Assembly: GCF_009831215.1 (NCBI RefSeq)
Contig: NZ_WUTW01000002.1
Location: forward strand, 248,001 to 312,000
DNA: 64,000 bases
Source of the DNA: Actinomadura rayongensis
GTDB lineage: Bacteria > Actinomycetota > Actinomycetes > Streptosporangiales > Streptosporangiaceae
Direction: 5' to 3'
Shown one piece after another: positions 42,996 to 52,255 of this stretch; the first letter of the stretch is position 1, and every line of letters begins with the position of its first letter. The position numbers and the translations under genes are program-made. The notes under the pieces are model-generated. The model searched no databases. It was not told the DNA's origin and saw only the letters and a program-made list of their open reading frames with translations.

Positions 42996-44780
42996 CTAGT
43001 GAGTCCAGGCGACGAAGCCCGGACCGTTCGGGTCGACGCCGTGGCGGACGGCCGCGACGCGCCAGCCCGCCGGGGCGCCGCCCCGCCACGTCGTCGCGGG
43101 GGCCTGACGGCCGTCCCAGACCGCGAAGACCACGCCCACGTTCGTCGGCGGCGGCGAATTCCAGCCCGCGTAGCCGGTCATGTCCGTCCACCAGACGCGG
43201 TAGCCGAGCGGCAACCGGACGTCCCACGGAATCGACCAGTCGATCGCCACGGACGGGTGCTGCCCGCGCGGCACGACGGCGCGGAGGTCGCTCACGGCGA
43301 CGGACTGCCGGTTGAGCGGCCCGGAGATGCGGTCCAGGGCCGTCGTGACGATCGCCAGCCCGAGCGCCGCGTACAGCGCCGCGACGAGCGCCGGGCCGGA
43401 GCGGCGCGGCCGGGACGCCAGCAGCGCCAGCCCCAACAGCGCCAGCCCGGCCACGGTGGCGGGCCACAGCCGGAACTCCGTCCAGTTCCACGTCAGCAGG
43501 GACGTCTCGGGGAAGTCGTAGGGCTGGTAGTCGTAGGTGGACAGGCGGTCCCCCGCGAACCGGTCCACGACCACGGCCGTCCCGACCAGGGCGAGGGCGG
43601 TCGTGGCGGCGGGCCACAGCAGGCTCCGGCGCGGCTTTCGCAGCAGCGTCGCGACGCCCACCGCGAACAGGATCGGCAGCACCATCGCCAGATAGCGGGC
43701 GTAGACGTAGTTGCCGATGCGGTGCTCGTCCGGCAGCGCCGCCGACGTCGCCACCGCGACGCCCGCGACGATCGCGAGCAGCGCCAGCGCCACCGCGCGC
43801 AGCGGCCCGGGCGTCCGCCGCCGCACCGCGACGCGGCCGATCGCCAGCAGCCCGAGTCCGGCCATGCCGCCGGTGATCGCGAGCTGGCACCAGAGCTGGC
43901 CGGTGGCGAGGCCGAGCGTCCAGCCCCAGCCGTCCGGGCTCGTCAGCCGGACGGCGAGGTTGTGCCCCAGCTTGTTGTCGCCGTGCGGGTACAGGACGGG
44001 CAGCAGCCGCGCGTTCATCGCCATGCCCGCGCCGGTCACCGCCGCGAGCGCGGCCAGCCCGGCCGCCTGCGCCCGCCACGGCCGCCACCGCAGCGCCAGC
44101 GCCGCCAGCAGCAGCGCGCCCTGCGCGGCCAGCAGCAGCACCCCGCGCGTGTGGCAGGCGTAGGCGTACGCGGCGAGCGCCGACGCGCCGGCCGCCTGCA
44201 ACGACGCCGCGCGTACCGATCCCGTCCCCGTCAGCCACGAGTGGACGCACAGCAGCCAGCCGAGCGTGACGACCGGGAGCACCGCGTCCGTCAGCGCGAA
44301 CTCCGAGAAGAACAGCACCGCCGGAAGGACCGCCATGACGTGCCCGAACACGTACGCGCGGCGGCGGGTCAGCCCGAGCCGGCGCAGCAGCAGGTACCCG
44401 AGCGGCAGCATCAGCGCGCTGACCAGCGCGTTGATGACGAGCATGATCTCGTAGACGGTGTCGGGCCGGTGCGCGAGCCAGAACGCGGGCGCCAGCAGCA
44501 GCGGATAGCCGCCGCGATAGACCGTCCCGTAGGACAGGTCGGCGCCCGGGCCGCCCGTCAGGACGCGCGCCGAGAACAGGTAGCCCAGCTCGTCCGGCGA
44601 CGCCACCGGCATCGACTGCCCGCGCGAGAACCACACCCGCAGCGCGACCTGCGCGACCCAGCCGAGCACCAGGGCGAGCGGCAGGCGGCGGGCGGCGAGC
44701 GCGGCGAACCGGCCGCCGCGCGCGGGCGGGGCCTGTTCGGCGGCGCGGACGGGAGCGGAGGGCGAGGGCGTCAGGGTCAC
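42996..44780 (-). CDS. Polytopic membrane glycosyltransferase-like protein
   Basis: This 594-residue protein from GTG 44780 has about 12 hydrophobic segments. The first periplasmic loop has VASPDELGYLF, an acidic DE pair typical of GT-C transferases that use polyprenyl-linked donors. A C-terminal extracytoplasmic domain (about 480-594) contains WSIPWDVRLPLGYRVWW. The frame is open upstream to a GTG at 44867, which would add an Arg/Pro-rich tail of 29 residues without a better ribosome site; the start is uncertain. It converges with the gene ending at 42931. The 241-bp gap upstream (44781-45021) has no gene and is a likely promoter site. Confidence 0.6.
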   Translation of the reverse strand: MTLTPSPSAPVRAAEQAPPARGGRFAALAARRLPLALVLGWVAQVALRVWFSRGQSMPVASPDELGYLFSARVLTGGPGADLSYGTVYRGGYPLLLAPAFWLAHRPDTVYEIMLVINALVSALMLPLGYLLLRRLGLTRRRAYVFGHVMAVLPAVLFFSEFALTDAVLPVVTLGWLLCVHSWLTGTGSVRAASLQAAGASALAAYAYACHTRGVLLLAAQGALLLAALALRWRPWRAQAAGLAALAAVTGAGMAMNARLLPVLYPHGDNKLGHNLAVRLTSPDGWGWTLGLATGQLWCQLAITGGMAGLGLLAIGRVAVRRRTPGPLRAVALALLAIVAGVAVATSAALPDEHRIGNYVYARYLAMVLPILFAVGVATLLRKPRRSLLWPAATTALALVGTAVVVDRFAGDRLSTYDYQPYDFPETSLLTWNWTEFRLWPATVAGLALLGLALLASRPRRSGPALVAALYAALGLAIVTTALDRISGPLNRQSVAVSDLRAVVPRGQHPSVAIDWSIPWDVRLPLGYRVWWTDMTGYAGWNSPPPTNVGVVFAVWDGRQAPATTWRGGAPAGWRVAAVRHGVDPNGPGFVAWTH

Positions 44781-45021
44781 GGGCGGTCCACCGGGGGAGG
44801 GACGGCGCCCCGGGCGCGCGGCCGGGCCGGGACGGGGAGCGAGAGCATGACCGGCCCAGCGTGCCACGCACTGATCGTCCGGCCCGTGGATCGGCCGAAA
44901 CAGTCAGGAAGTTCTCGGATTCGCGGACCCATCGTGTCCACTACGTTACGAGACGTGCTGAAAGGACCGGTAACGCGGGTGTCACCGGTCGGCCGGACCC
45001 GGGGGGCGGAGCGGACGGCGC

Positions 45022-46266
45022 TCAGTCCCGCGCGGGCTCGGGGGCCGCGCCTTCGGCCGCGACCTTCTCCGCCGCCTCGTCCACGACGTCCGCGGCCTCT
45101 TCCGCCGCGTCCACCACGAGCGGGTGGCGGCGCCGGATGCCGAGGATGCTGACGAACAGCGAGGCGAACAGCTGCTGGAGGCTCATGACCAGCGCGGTCG
45201 CCGCCGGGACGACGATGCGCAGCGAGTGCCGCGGGTCCAGCTCGCCGAAGCTGTGGACGCGCCAGTGCATCAGCGACGCCACCAGGCCGCCGAGCCCGGC
45301 CAGGGCCAGCAGCCCGCCGAACACGAGCCCGCGCTCCAGGCTCCACCACCGCAGCAGCCGCCGGACGCGGGTGTCGTCGGGGAGGAACCCCTCCTCCATC
45401 GCGTACACCTTGGTGAGCAACCCGAACAGCACCGCCTGGAACCCGATGATCATCGCGGCGCCCGCGCCGACCAGCGTGTCCACGTCGAACGCGATGCTGC
45501 CGACGCGCACCGGCCCGAACGACAGCGCGACCCCGGCGACGAGCCCGACCGTCATGAAGACCAGGCCGGGGATGAGGAACAGCCAGCGCGGGCTGTACAG
45601 CATGAGGAAGCGCAGGTGGCGCCACCCGTCGCGCCAGGTGTTGAGGTGCGGCGGACGGGACCGTCCGTCCGGCGAGAGCGTGGTGGGACGCTCGCGGATG
45701 TCGTACTTGGCGAGCGTGGCCTTCACCACCATCTCGCTGGCGAACTCCATGCCGCCGGTCTGGAGCCCGAGCCGCAGGATCGACGCCTTGTTGAACGCGC
45801 GCAGCCCGCAGTGGAAGTCGCCGATCTTGCTGCCGAAGAACAGCCGCCCGACGAAGCTGAGGACGGGGTTGCCGAGGTAGCGGTGCAGCGGCGGCATGGC
45901 CCCGGGCGCGATGCCGCCCTGGAACCGGTTGCCCATGACGAGGTCGGCGCCGTCGCGCAGGTCGTCCAGGAACGGTCCGAGCGTCGCGAAGTCGTAGGAG
46001 TCGTCCGCGTCGCCCATCGCGACGTACTTGCCGCGCGCGGCGCGGATCCCGCCCATGAGCGCGTTGCCGTAGCCCTTGTCGGCGACCGGGACGACCCGCG
46101 CCCCCGCCTCGCGGGCCAGTTTCTGGCTGCCGTCGGTGCTGCCGTTGTCGGCGATGACCACCTCGCCGTCGATGCCGGCCTCGTCGAAGAAGGCGATCGT
46201 CTTGCGGACGCACGTCGCGACGGTTTCGGCCTCGTTCAGACATGGCATCACTACGGAGAGTTCCAC
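45022..46266 (-). CDS. Polyprenyl-phosphate-type GT2 glycosyltransferase with membrane domain
   Basis: Dolichol-phosphate-mannose-synthase-like enzyme of 414 residues, probably charging polyprenyl phosphate with a sugar. GT-A domain: VELSVVMPCLNEAETV (1-16), IADNGSTDGS (about 38-47) and the DxD-type GDADDSYD (85-92). About four membrane helices follow (about 225-355), then an Ala/Glu-rich cytoplasmic tail. A long open frame extends upstream to 47637, but GTG 46266 has AGGAG 5 bases before it and starts the conserved strand. It is divergent from the membrane protein at 46438. Its product could feed the GT-C-like enzymes nearby. Confidence 0.82.
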   Translation of the reverse strand: MELSVVMPCLNEAETVATCVRKTIAFFDEAGIDGEVVIADNGSTDGSQKLAREAGARVVPVADKGYGNALMGGIRAARGKYVAMGDADDSYDFATLGPFLDDLRDGADLVMGNRFQGGIAPGAMPPLHRYLGNPVLSFVGRLFFGSKIGDFHCGLRAFNKASILRLGLQTGGMEFASEMVVKATLAKYDIRERPTTLSPDGRSRPPHLNTWRDGWRHLRFLMLYSPRWLFLIPGLVFMTVGLVAGVALSFGPVRVGSIAFDVDTLVGAGAAMIIGFQAVLFGLLTKVYAMEEGFLPDDTRVRRLLRWWSLERGLVFGGLLALAGLGGLVASLMHWRVHSFGELDPRHSLRIVVPAATALVMSLQQLFASLFVSILGIRRRHPLVVDAAEEAADVVDEAAEKVAAEGAAPEPARD

Positions 46267-46437
46267 GCGATCTCCTTCGCTACCGCTGTGACCCGCTGCG
46301 GTAGTTTCGACTACGCTCGCTGTCTTGGCGCCCGCCCCCGGCGGGCGAGGGCCGCACCGGCCGGACTCGCGGGGACCGCGAGCGGCACGCCAGGGGAACA
46401 AGCATAGGGGCACAGCCGCCTGGAAAGGTTGGAGCGG

Positions 46438-47997
46438 GTGACGCTCACCGGAAAGGGCACCGCCATCAGCGGAGACGCCACCGACGCGCCCGTCGCCGTC
46501 GCGCCCCCGGCCGCGCCGCGCGAGCGCGAGCGGACGGCCGTCGTCCGCGAGCGGGCCTCGGGGCTGTGGGCGCTCGTCCGCCGCCACCCGGTGTTCGCCG
46601 TGATCCTCACCGTCGCGGCGCTGCTGCGCGCGGACGCGATGATCGGCTACACGCCGGCCATGTACTTCAACGACAGCTTCGACTACCTGCACGTCGCGAT
46701 GAAGCCGTACCCGCACCCGCTGCGGCCCGACGGCTACTCGTTCCTGCTGCTCGTCCTGAAGCCGTTCCACAGCTTCGCGCTGGTGGTGTTCGTCCAGCAC
46801 CTCATGGGGCTGGCCATGGGCGTCATGATCTACGCGCTGCTGCGGCGGCGGTTCCGGCTGCCGAAGTGGGGGGCGGCGCTCGCGACCGTCCCGGTGCTGC
46901 TGGACGCGTACCAGATCGAGCTGGAGCACCTCATCCTGTCGGACACGCAGTTCGCGTTCCTGGTCGTCGCGGCGGTGACGGCGCTGCTGTGGCGGGACAA
47001 GGCGACCTGGCGCCTCGGCGCGGCCGTCGGTTTCATCATCGGCCTGTCGTGGCTGACGCGATCGGTGGGCGCGCCCGTGCTGCTGGGCGTGCTCGTGTAC
47101 CTGGTGATCCGGCGGACGGGCTGGCGGGTGCTGGTGGCGACGCTGCTGGCGTGCGCGATCCCCGTCGTCGCGTACATGGGCTGGTACAAGCTCGACAGCG
47201 GCAAGTTCGCGATCACCGAGTCGAACGGGATCTTCCTGTACTCGCGCGTCTACAAGTTCGCGGACTGCCACAAGATCGACAATCTGCCGGTCGAGGAGAT
47301 GCCGCTCTGCACCGAGCCGCAGAACCGGCTCCCGAACTCGCAGGACGGCATCTGGAACGCCAAGTCCCCGCTCAACCGCTATCCCGGGACGCGGTTCAGT
47401 CCCGAGCAGAACGCCACCGCCAACGACTTCGCCAAGCGCGCGATCATCGCCCAGCCCGGCGACTACCTGGGCGTCGTCGCGCACGACTTCTTCCGCGTCT
47501 TCCAGTGGCGCCGGACGGTCTTCCCCGACCCCGCGACGTACGCGCAGTACGAGTTCGGCAACCGCAGCGGAACGCTCCCCAACTGGCGGATGGACAGCGA
47601 CTCGACCGCCGCCGACGAGGCCATCGCCTACGAGCACGGCGGCGCCCGCACCCGCGTGGTGGAGCCGTTCGCCACGGTGATCCGCGGCTACCAGGACGTC
47701 TTCTACCTGCGCGGGACGATGGTCGGCGCGATCCTGCTCGTCGGGCTCGCCGGGCTGCTCGTCATGTGGCGGCGGCTCGGCGGACGCGCGCTGCTGCCGT
47801 GGGTGCTCGCGACGGGACTGCTGCTGGCCCCGGCGGCGACGGCCGAGTTCGACTACCGGTACGTCCTGCCCGCGGTGCCGCTGGCGTGCCTGGCGGCCGG
47901 GATGGCGTTCTCGCCGGCCGTCCGGTCGCGCGTGTCCCGGCCGCGCCGACCGACCAGGTGGCTCACCAGGCGTGCAGGCGGCGCAGCCGGCTCATGA
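46438..47997 (+). CDS. Polytopic membrane protein, GT-C-like
   Basis: This 519-residue protein has a disordered N-terminus, about nine membrane helices and a large extracytoplasmic segment (about 260-400) between them. The first loop has TPAMYFNDSFDYLHVAMKP, an Asp-containing motif positioned like the catalytic loop of GT-C transferases. Another conserved-looking stretch is LSDTQFAFLVVAA. I cannot name the family with certainty. GTG 46438 with GGAG and AAAGG upstream is preferred over TTG 46429. Its 3' end overlaps the convergent zinc-ribbon gene by 35 bp. Confidence 0.6.
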   Translation: MTLTGKGTAISGDATDAPVAVAPPAAPRERERTAVVRERASGLWALVRRHPVFAVILTVAALLRADAMIGYTPAMYFNDSFDYLHVAMKPYPHPLRPDGYSFLLLVLKPFHSFALVVFVQHLMGLAMGVMIYALLRRRFRLPKWGAALATVPVLLDAYQIELEHLILSDTQFAFLVVAAVTALLWRDKATWRLGAAVGFIIGLSWLTRSVGAPVLLGVLVYLVIRRTGWRVLVATLLACAIPVVAYMGWYKLDSGKFAITESNGIFLYSRVYKFADCHKIDNLPVEEMPLCTEPQNRLPNSQDGIWNAKSPLNRYPGTRFSPEQNATANDFAKRAIIAQPGDYLGVVAHDFFRVFQWRRTVFPDPATYAQYEFGNRSGTLPNWRMDSDSTAADEAIAYEHGGARTRVVEPFATVIRGYQDVFYLRGTMVGAILLVGLAGLLVMWRRLGGRALLPWVLATGLLLAPAATAEFDYRYVLPAVPLACLAAGMAFSPAVRSRVSRPRRPTRWLTRRAGGAAGS

Positions 47998-48247
47998 GCC
48001 GCGGGTCGCCGTCGTGGCGGGAGCGCGGGACGGCCGGGCTCCGCTGGTACGGCGCCGAGTAGAGGTTCCCGCTGTGGCAGTCCGGGCAGTCGTGCCCGGT
48101 CCACGGTGGGACGCACGGCCGTCCGTCGCTCGTGTAGACGGTCGCGGCCCGTCCGTCGTGGACCACGTCGAACTGTTCCTGCCAACGATTCCCGCAGCTC
48201 TGGCACTCGTAGGCCCATGCCTCGTGGCTCGTCCACGTCTCGCGCAC
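47963..48247 (-). CDS. Small zinc-ribbon-like conserved actinobacterial protein
   Basis: This 94-residue protein carries two CxxC pairs, YECQSCGNRW (about 14-23) and HDCPDCHSGNL (about 52-62), spaced to bind one zinc ion. The N-terminal RETWTSHEAWAYEC context occurs widely in small uncharacterised actinomycete proteins. No catalytic motif is seen. The frame is open upstream to 48316, but GTG 48247 lies about 8 bases after AAGGGGG and begins the conserved part. The 3' end overlaps the convergent membrane protein gene by 35 bp. A role as an RNA- or protein-binding accessory factor is only a guess. Confidence 0.7.
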   Translation of the reverse strand: MRETWTSHEAWAYECQSCGNRWQEQFDVVHDGRAATVYTSDGRPCVPPWTGHDCPDCHSGNLYSAPYQRSPAVPRSRHDGDPRLMSRLRRLHAW

Positions 48248-48334
48248 GGCCGCCACCCCCCTTGTGAGACCGCCACTCCCCTTCCCTGGTCCGTTATTAC
48301 CGGCCCGGCCGGACACATGCCCGAAAAGTCCGGT

Positions 48335-49177
48335 TTATTTGTGGGCGACCACGGCGTCATAGACGACGCGCTTCGGAACGCCGTTCTCCTTGGCGATGGC
48401 GGAAATTGCCTCTTTCCTGGGTGTTCCTTGGGCTTCGCGGTCCGCGACGGCGGCGGCCAGCTCCGCCGGATCGGTGATGGCGCCGGTCTCCCGCGCCCCG
48501 CCGACCACCAGCGTGATCTCGCCGCGCGCGTTCTCCTCCGCCCAGTCCGCCAGTTCGCTCAGCGGACCGCGCCTGACCTCCTCGTACGTCTTGGTCAGCT
48601 CGCGGCAGACGGCGGCGGGACGGTCCGCGCCGAACGCGTCCGCCATCGCCGCCAGCGTCGCCGCGAGCCGGTGCGGGGCCTCGAAGAACACCAGCGTGCG
48701 CGGCTCGGCGGCCAGCGCGGCGAGACGGCGCGCCCGCTCGCCCTGCCGGCGCGGCGGGAAGCCCTCGAAGCAGAACCGGTCGGTGGGCAGGCCCGACATG
48801 ATCAGCGCGGTCGTCACGGCGGACGGGCCGGGGAGCACGGAGACGCGGACGTCCTTCTCCACCGCCGCCCGCACCAGCCGGTACCCCGGATCGGACACGC
48901 CGGGCATTCCGGCGTCGGTGATCACCAGGACGTCGCGGCCGGCGAGCAGCTCGTCCAGCAGCTCGGCGGCGCGGGCCGTCTCGTTCTGGTCGTGGTACGA
49001 CACGATCCGCCCGGTGGGCGCGACGCCGAGGTCGCCGGTCAGCCGCCGCAGCCGCCGGGTGTCCTCGGCCGCGATGACCGGGGCGGTCTCCAGGGCGGCG
49101 CGCAGGCGGGAGGACGCGTCGTCCGTCCGTCCGATCGGCGCGGCGGCGAGCAGCAGCGTTCCCGTGTCGTCGTTCAC
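48335..49177 (-). CDS. rsmI: 16S rRNA (cytidine-1402 2'-O)-methyltransferase
   Basis: SAM-dependent methyltransferase with the tetrapyrrole-methylase fold, modifying C1402 in the ribosomal P site. The 280-residue protein has LLLAAAPIGRTDDAS, AEDTRRLRRL, SYHDQNE, the glycine-rich DAGMPGVSDPGYRLV, LPGPSAVTTALIMSGLPTDRFCFEGF and ARGEITLVVGG, all in the RsmI order. The C-terminal RsmI helix-turn-helix-like part (EAISAIAKENGVPKRVVYDAVV) is present. It is divergent from the protein mannosyltransferase gene with 80 bp between, a pairing conserved in Mycobacterium (Rv1003/Rv1002c). Confidence 0.95.
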   Translation of the reverse strand: MNDDTGTLLLAAAPIGRTDDASSRLRAALETAPVIAAEDTRRLRRLTGDLGVAPTGRIVSYHDQNETARAAELLDELLAGRDVLVITDAGMPGVSDPGYRLVRAAVEKDVRVSVLPGPSAVTTALIMSGLPTDRFCFEGFPPRRQGERARRLAALAAEPRTLVFFEAPHRLAATLAAMADAFGADRPAAVCRELTKTYEEVRRGPLSELADWAEENARGEITLVVGGARETGAITDPAELAAAVADREAQGTPRKEAISAIAKENGVPKRVVYDAVVAHK

Positions 49178-49257
49178 CCGGCCATTCTCCCCGCTGGGTT
49201 ATCCACAGGCCAAAGCCGCGCTGCCCGCTCCGGCGCCCGCGCCCCTACGATGTCGGA

Positions 49258-50865
49258 ATGGCCACGACGGACTACGCACCCGCCGAGGGCCCGCCCCTCG
49301 GCCGGCCCCGGCCCCGCACGCTGCGCGACTGGGTCGTTCCGGACGTCCCGGGGGACGGGCTGCGCGGCTGGCTCGGCCCGCTGCTCGTGATGGTGTTCGC
49401 GGGCGTCCTGCGCTTCACCGGGCTCGGGCAGCCGAAGGCCGTCGTGTTCGACGAGACCTACTACGCCAAGGACGCGCTGTCCCTGCTGCGGTACGGCTGG
49501 GAGCACAACACCGCCAAGGACGCCGACAAGGCGCTCATCGCGAACCCGCACGCCGACATCTGGACCGACGGGCCGTCGTTCGTCGCCCATCCCCCGTTCG
49601 GCAAGTGGATGATCGCGATCGGCGAGCAGATCTTCGGGGCGACGCCGTTCGGGTGGCGGTTCGTCCCGGCGCTGGTCGGGACGCTGTCGGTGCTGATCCT
49701 GTGCCGGGTCGCGCGGCGGATGACGGGCTCGACGCTGCTCGGCTGCACGGCCGGGCTGCTGCTCGCGGTGGACGGCCTGGCGTTCGTGACGAGCCGCGCC
49801 GCCCTGCTCGACGTGTTCGTCATGTTCTGGGTGCTCGCGGGGTTCGCGTGCCTGGTCGCCGACCGGGACCGGTCGCGGCGGCGGCTCGTGGCGAAGATGG
49901 AGGCGGGGCACGCGTCCCGGTCCGGCCCGTTCCTGCTGCACGGCTGGCGGATCGCGGCGGGCGTCTGCCTCGGGCTCGGCCTCGGCACCAAGTGGACGGC
50001 CGTGTTCTACATCGCGGCGTTCGGCGTCATGGTGCTGATCTGGGACGTCGGCGCCCGCCGCGCCGCCGGGGTGCCCGCGCCGTGGGCCGGGATGCTGCGG
50101 TGGGAGGCCGGTCCGGCGTTCGTGCAGCTGGCCGTCGTCGGCGTCGTGACGTACTTCGCGACGTGGTCGGGGTGGATCTTCAAGTCCGGCGGGTGGGGCC
50201 GGGGCGAGGTGTCGTCCAACCCGCTGTGGCGCCCGTTCGAGGCGATCCCCCGGCTGTACGAGTACAACAAGGAGATGCTGAGCTTCCACACCGGGCTGGA
50301 GGCCAAGCACCCGTACCAGTCGTGGCCGTGGAACTGGCCGATCCTGAAGCGTCCGGTAGCGTTCTACTACACCGAGCCGAAGAACTGCGGGGCGGCGCGG
50401 TGCTCCCGCGAGATCCTCGGCATCGGGACGCCCGCGCTGTGGTGGGGGGCGGCGCTGGCGCTCGTCCTCGTCCTGTTCCTGTGGATCCGGATGCGCGACT
50501 GGCGCGCGGGCGCGATCCTGCTCGGCTACGGCGCGGGCTGGGTGTCGTGGTTCCCGTCGGCGTTCCAGCACCGGACGATGTTCCTCTTCTACACGACGCC
50601 GATGATCCCGTTCATGTGCCTGGCGCTCGTCCTGGTCTTCGGGTACCTGATCGGCCCTTCGCCCGAACCGGGTGTGATGGCCGCGCCGGACGGGTCGTCG
50701 CGCCTCGCGTCGCCGTCCGCGCGGCGGCTGGTCGGCGCGGCGACGGCGGGCGCGTTCGTCCTGGTGGTACTGGTGAACTTCGCGTACTTCTACCCGATCT
50801 ACGCGGCCAAGATCATTCCGTACGACTCCTGGCACGCGCGGATCTGGTTCGACAGCTGGATCTGA
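49258..50865 (+). CDS. pmt: Protein O-mannosyltransferase (GT39)
   Basis: Membrane glycosyltransferase that transfers mannose from polyprenyl-phosphomannose to Ser/Thr of secreted proteins. The 535-residue protein has about 11 helices. The first extracytoplasmic loop contains VFDETYYAKDA, whose Asp-Glu pair is the catalytic motif of PMTs. Further family segments are HPPFGKWMIA, SRAALLDVFVMFW, and the C-terminal WVSWFPSAFQHRTMFLFYT. Actinobacterial Pmt works with Sec-exported proteins. The divergent rsmI neighbour is conserved. The GT2 at 45022 is a candidate supplier of the lipid-linked sugar, but a dedicated Ppm1 may lie elsewhere. Confidence 0.93.
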   Translation: MATTDYAPAEGPPLGRPRPRTLRDWVVPDVPGDGLRGWLGPLLVMVFAGVLRFTGLGQPKAVVFDETYYAKDALSLLRYGWEHNTAKDADKALIANPHADIWTDGPSFVAHPPFGKWMIAIGEQIFGATPFGWRFVPALVGTLSVLILCRVARRMTGSTLLGCTAGLLLAVDGLAFVTSRAALLDVFVMFWVLAGFACLVADRDRSRRRLVAKMEAGHASRSGPFLLHGWRIAAGVCLGLGLGTKWTAVFYIAAFGVMVLIWDVGARRAAGVPAPWAGMLRWEAGPAFVQLAVVGVVTYFATWSGWIFKSGGWGRGEVSSNPLWRPFEAIPRLYEYNKEMLSFHTGLEAKHPYQSWPWNWPILKRPVAFYYTEPKNCGAARCSREILGIGTPALWWGAALALVLVLFLWIRMRDWRAGAILLGYGAGWVSWFPSAFQHRTMFLFYTTPMIPFMCLALVLVFGYLIGPSPEPGVMAAPDGSSRLASPSARRLVGAATAGAFVLVVLVNFAYFYPIYAAKIIPYDSWHARIWFDSWI

Positions 50866-50952
50866 CGTCACGCTCCGGAGGCGTTCTGAACCGGCTGAGC
50901 TGGGCTTTCGGGCGTTCGGCTGCGGACCGTGATCGGACGGGCTTTCGCGAAC

Positions 50953-50974
50953 GTTCACGGCTCCCTCACATCGG
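50953..50974 (+). promoter_or_regulatory. Possible PHO box upstream of the phosphodiesterase gene
   Basis: Two adjacent 11-base units, GTTCACGGCTC and CCTCACATCGG, resemble the direct repeats bound by PhoP in Streptomyces, whose best-kept core is TTCAC or TCAC. The site ends 75 bp before the chosen ATG. Secreted glycerophosphodiesterases are known PhoP targets there, so phosphate control is plausible. The second unit matches only loosely. Confidence 0.35.
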
Positions 50975-51049
50975 CGCCACGCGGCGGGACGGACGGCCGC
51001 TCTAGCTTCGTCGGGCCGGATGAAGCGAAGAGAGCCGAGGTCGTTCCCC

Positions 51050-52123
51050 ATGTCCCTGCGTCGTGTCCTCGTCGGCCTGGCCGTCGTGCCCGCGCTGTTG
51101 GCGGCGCCCGCCGTCGCGCACGCGTCCCCGGGCGGCGGGCCCCGCCCGGTGCTCCCCCAGAAGACCCACTTCGACCTCCAGGCCCACCGGGGCGGGCTCG
51201 GCCTGACCACCGAGGAGTCGCTGGCGGGATTCGCCAAGGCGCTGCGGCTCGGCGTCAGCACGCTGGAGCTGGACGCCCACGTCACCAGGGACGAGAAGGT
51301 CGTCGTCAACCACGACCGGCAGATCAGCGGCGTCAAGTGCCGTGACACCGGCCCCGTCACGCCGGGCGACCCGATGTACCCCTACGTCGGCAAGTACATC
51401 AAGGACCTCACGCTGGCCCAGATCAAGACGCTGGACTGCGGCTACCAGCAGTTGCCCGGGTTCCCCGAGCAGGAGGTCGTGCGGGGGTTCCGGATGGCCG
51501 AGCTGAAGGACGTCCTGAACCTGGTCAAGTCCTACCGCGCCAAGCAGGTCACGCTGAACATCGAGACCAAGGTCGAGGCGGGCGCGCCCGAGCAGACGGC
51601 GCCGCGCGAGCTGTTCGTCCGCCGCGTGTTCGAGGAGATCCACGCCTCGGGCATCGAGGACCAGGTCACGATCCAGTCGTTCGACTGGGGCGCGCTGAAG
51701 GTCATGCACCGGCTCGCGCCGTCCTGGCCGCTGGTGGCGCTGACGAACTACGACTTCCTGCAAGTCGGCAAGCCCGGAGCCTCACCGTGGCTCGGCGGCC
51801 TCGACGCGGACGACTTCGACGGCGACTTCGTGCGGGCCGCCGCATCCATCCCCGGCGTCCGGGCGCTCTCCCCGGTCTACGGCTTCCCCCAGAACGGGAA
51901 GATCGGCGACCCGAACTTCCGCTTCTACGTCAGCCCCGCGATGCTCGCCGAGGCGCACGCACGCCGCCTGAAGGTCGTCCCCTGGACGTGCGACGACCCC
52001 GCCACCGTCGAGGCCCTGATCGACATGGGCGTCGACGGCATCATCACCGACTACCCCGACCGCGTCCGCAAGATCATGGCCGACCGCGGCATGCGCCTCC
52101 CCAAGCCCTACCCCCACCCCTGA
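51050..52123 (+). CDS. Secreted glycerophosphodiester phosphodiesterase
   Basis: Exported GDPD-family enzyme releasing glycerol 3-phosphate from glycerophosphodiesters or teichoic-acid-like polymers. The protein is 357 residues from ATG 51050. It has a signal peptide (MSLRRVLVG through AVAHASP), then QAHRGG with catalytic His, ELDAHVTRDEKVVVNHD holding the metal-binding Glu/Asp and the second catalytic His, NIETK (metal Glu), SFDWGAL, and the C-terminal WTCDDP and GVDGIITDYPD. ATG 51050 lies about 8 bases after GAGG. An in-frame ATG at 51020 adds ten residues without a ribosome site. A PHO-box-like element lies upstream, and phosphate scavenging would fit. Confidence 0.9.
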   Translation: MSLRRVLVGLAVVPALLAAPAVAHASPGGGPRPVLPQKTHFDLQAHRGGLGLTTEESLAGFAKALRLGVSTLELDAHVTRDEKVVVNHDRQISGVKCRDTGPVTPGDPMYPYVGKYIKDLTLAQIKTLDCGYQQLPGFPEQEVVRGFRMAELKDVLNLVKSYRAKQVTLNIETKVEAGAPEQTAPRELFVRRVFEEIHASGIEDQVTIQSFDWGALKVMHRLAPSWPLVALTNYDFLQVGKPGASPWLGGLDADDFDGDFVRAAASIPGVRALSPVYGFPQNGKIGDPNFRFYVSPAMLAEAHARRLKVVPWTCDDPATVEALIDMGVDGIITDYPDRVRKIMADRGMRLPKPYPHP

Positions 52124-52255
52124 CCCCGTCCACAGCGCCCGGAACACCCGGCCCAACGCTCGCCGCTCCCCGCCAGCGCACGGACCCGCAACCCAACACC
52201 GCGCGGGCATAAGCCGCCGCGCGAAGACGCGCGCGGCGCAGATGCGCGGCGCGCG

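Noticed and set aside
46266-47637. Upstream extension of the GT2 gene to 47637
   Set aside because: The added 457 codons are antisense to a membrane protein gene, and the GTG at 46266 has a perfect ribosome site at the conserved start.
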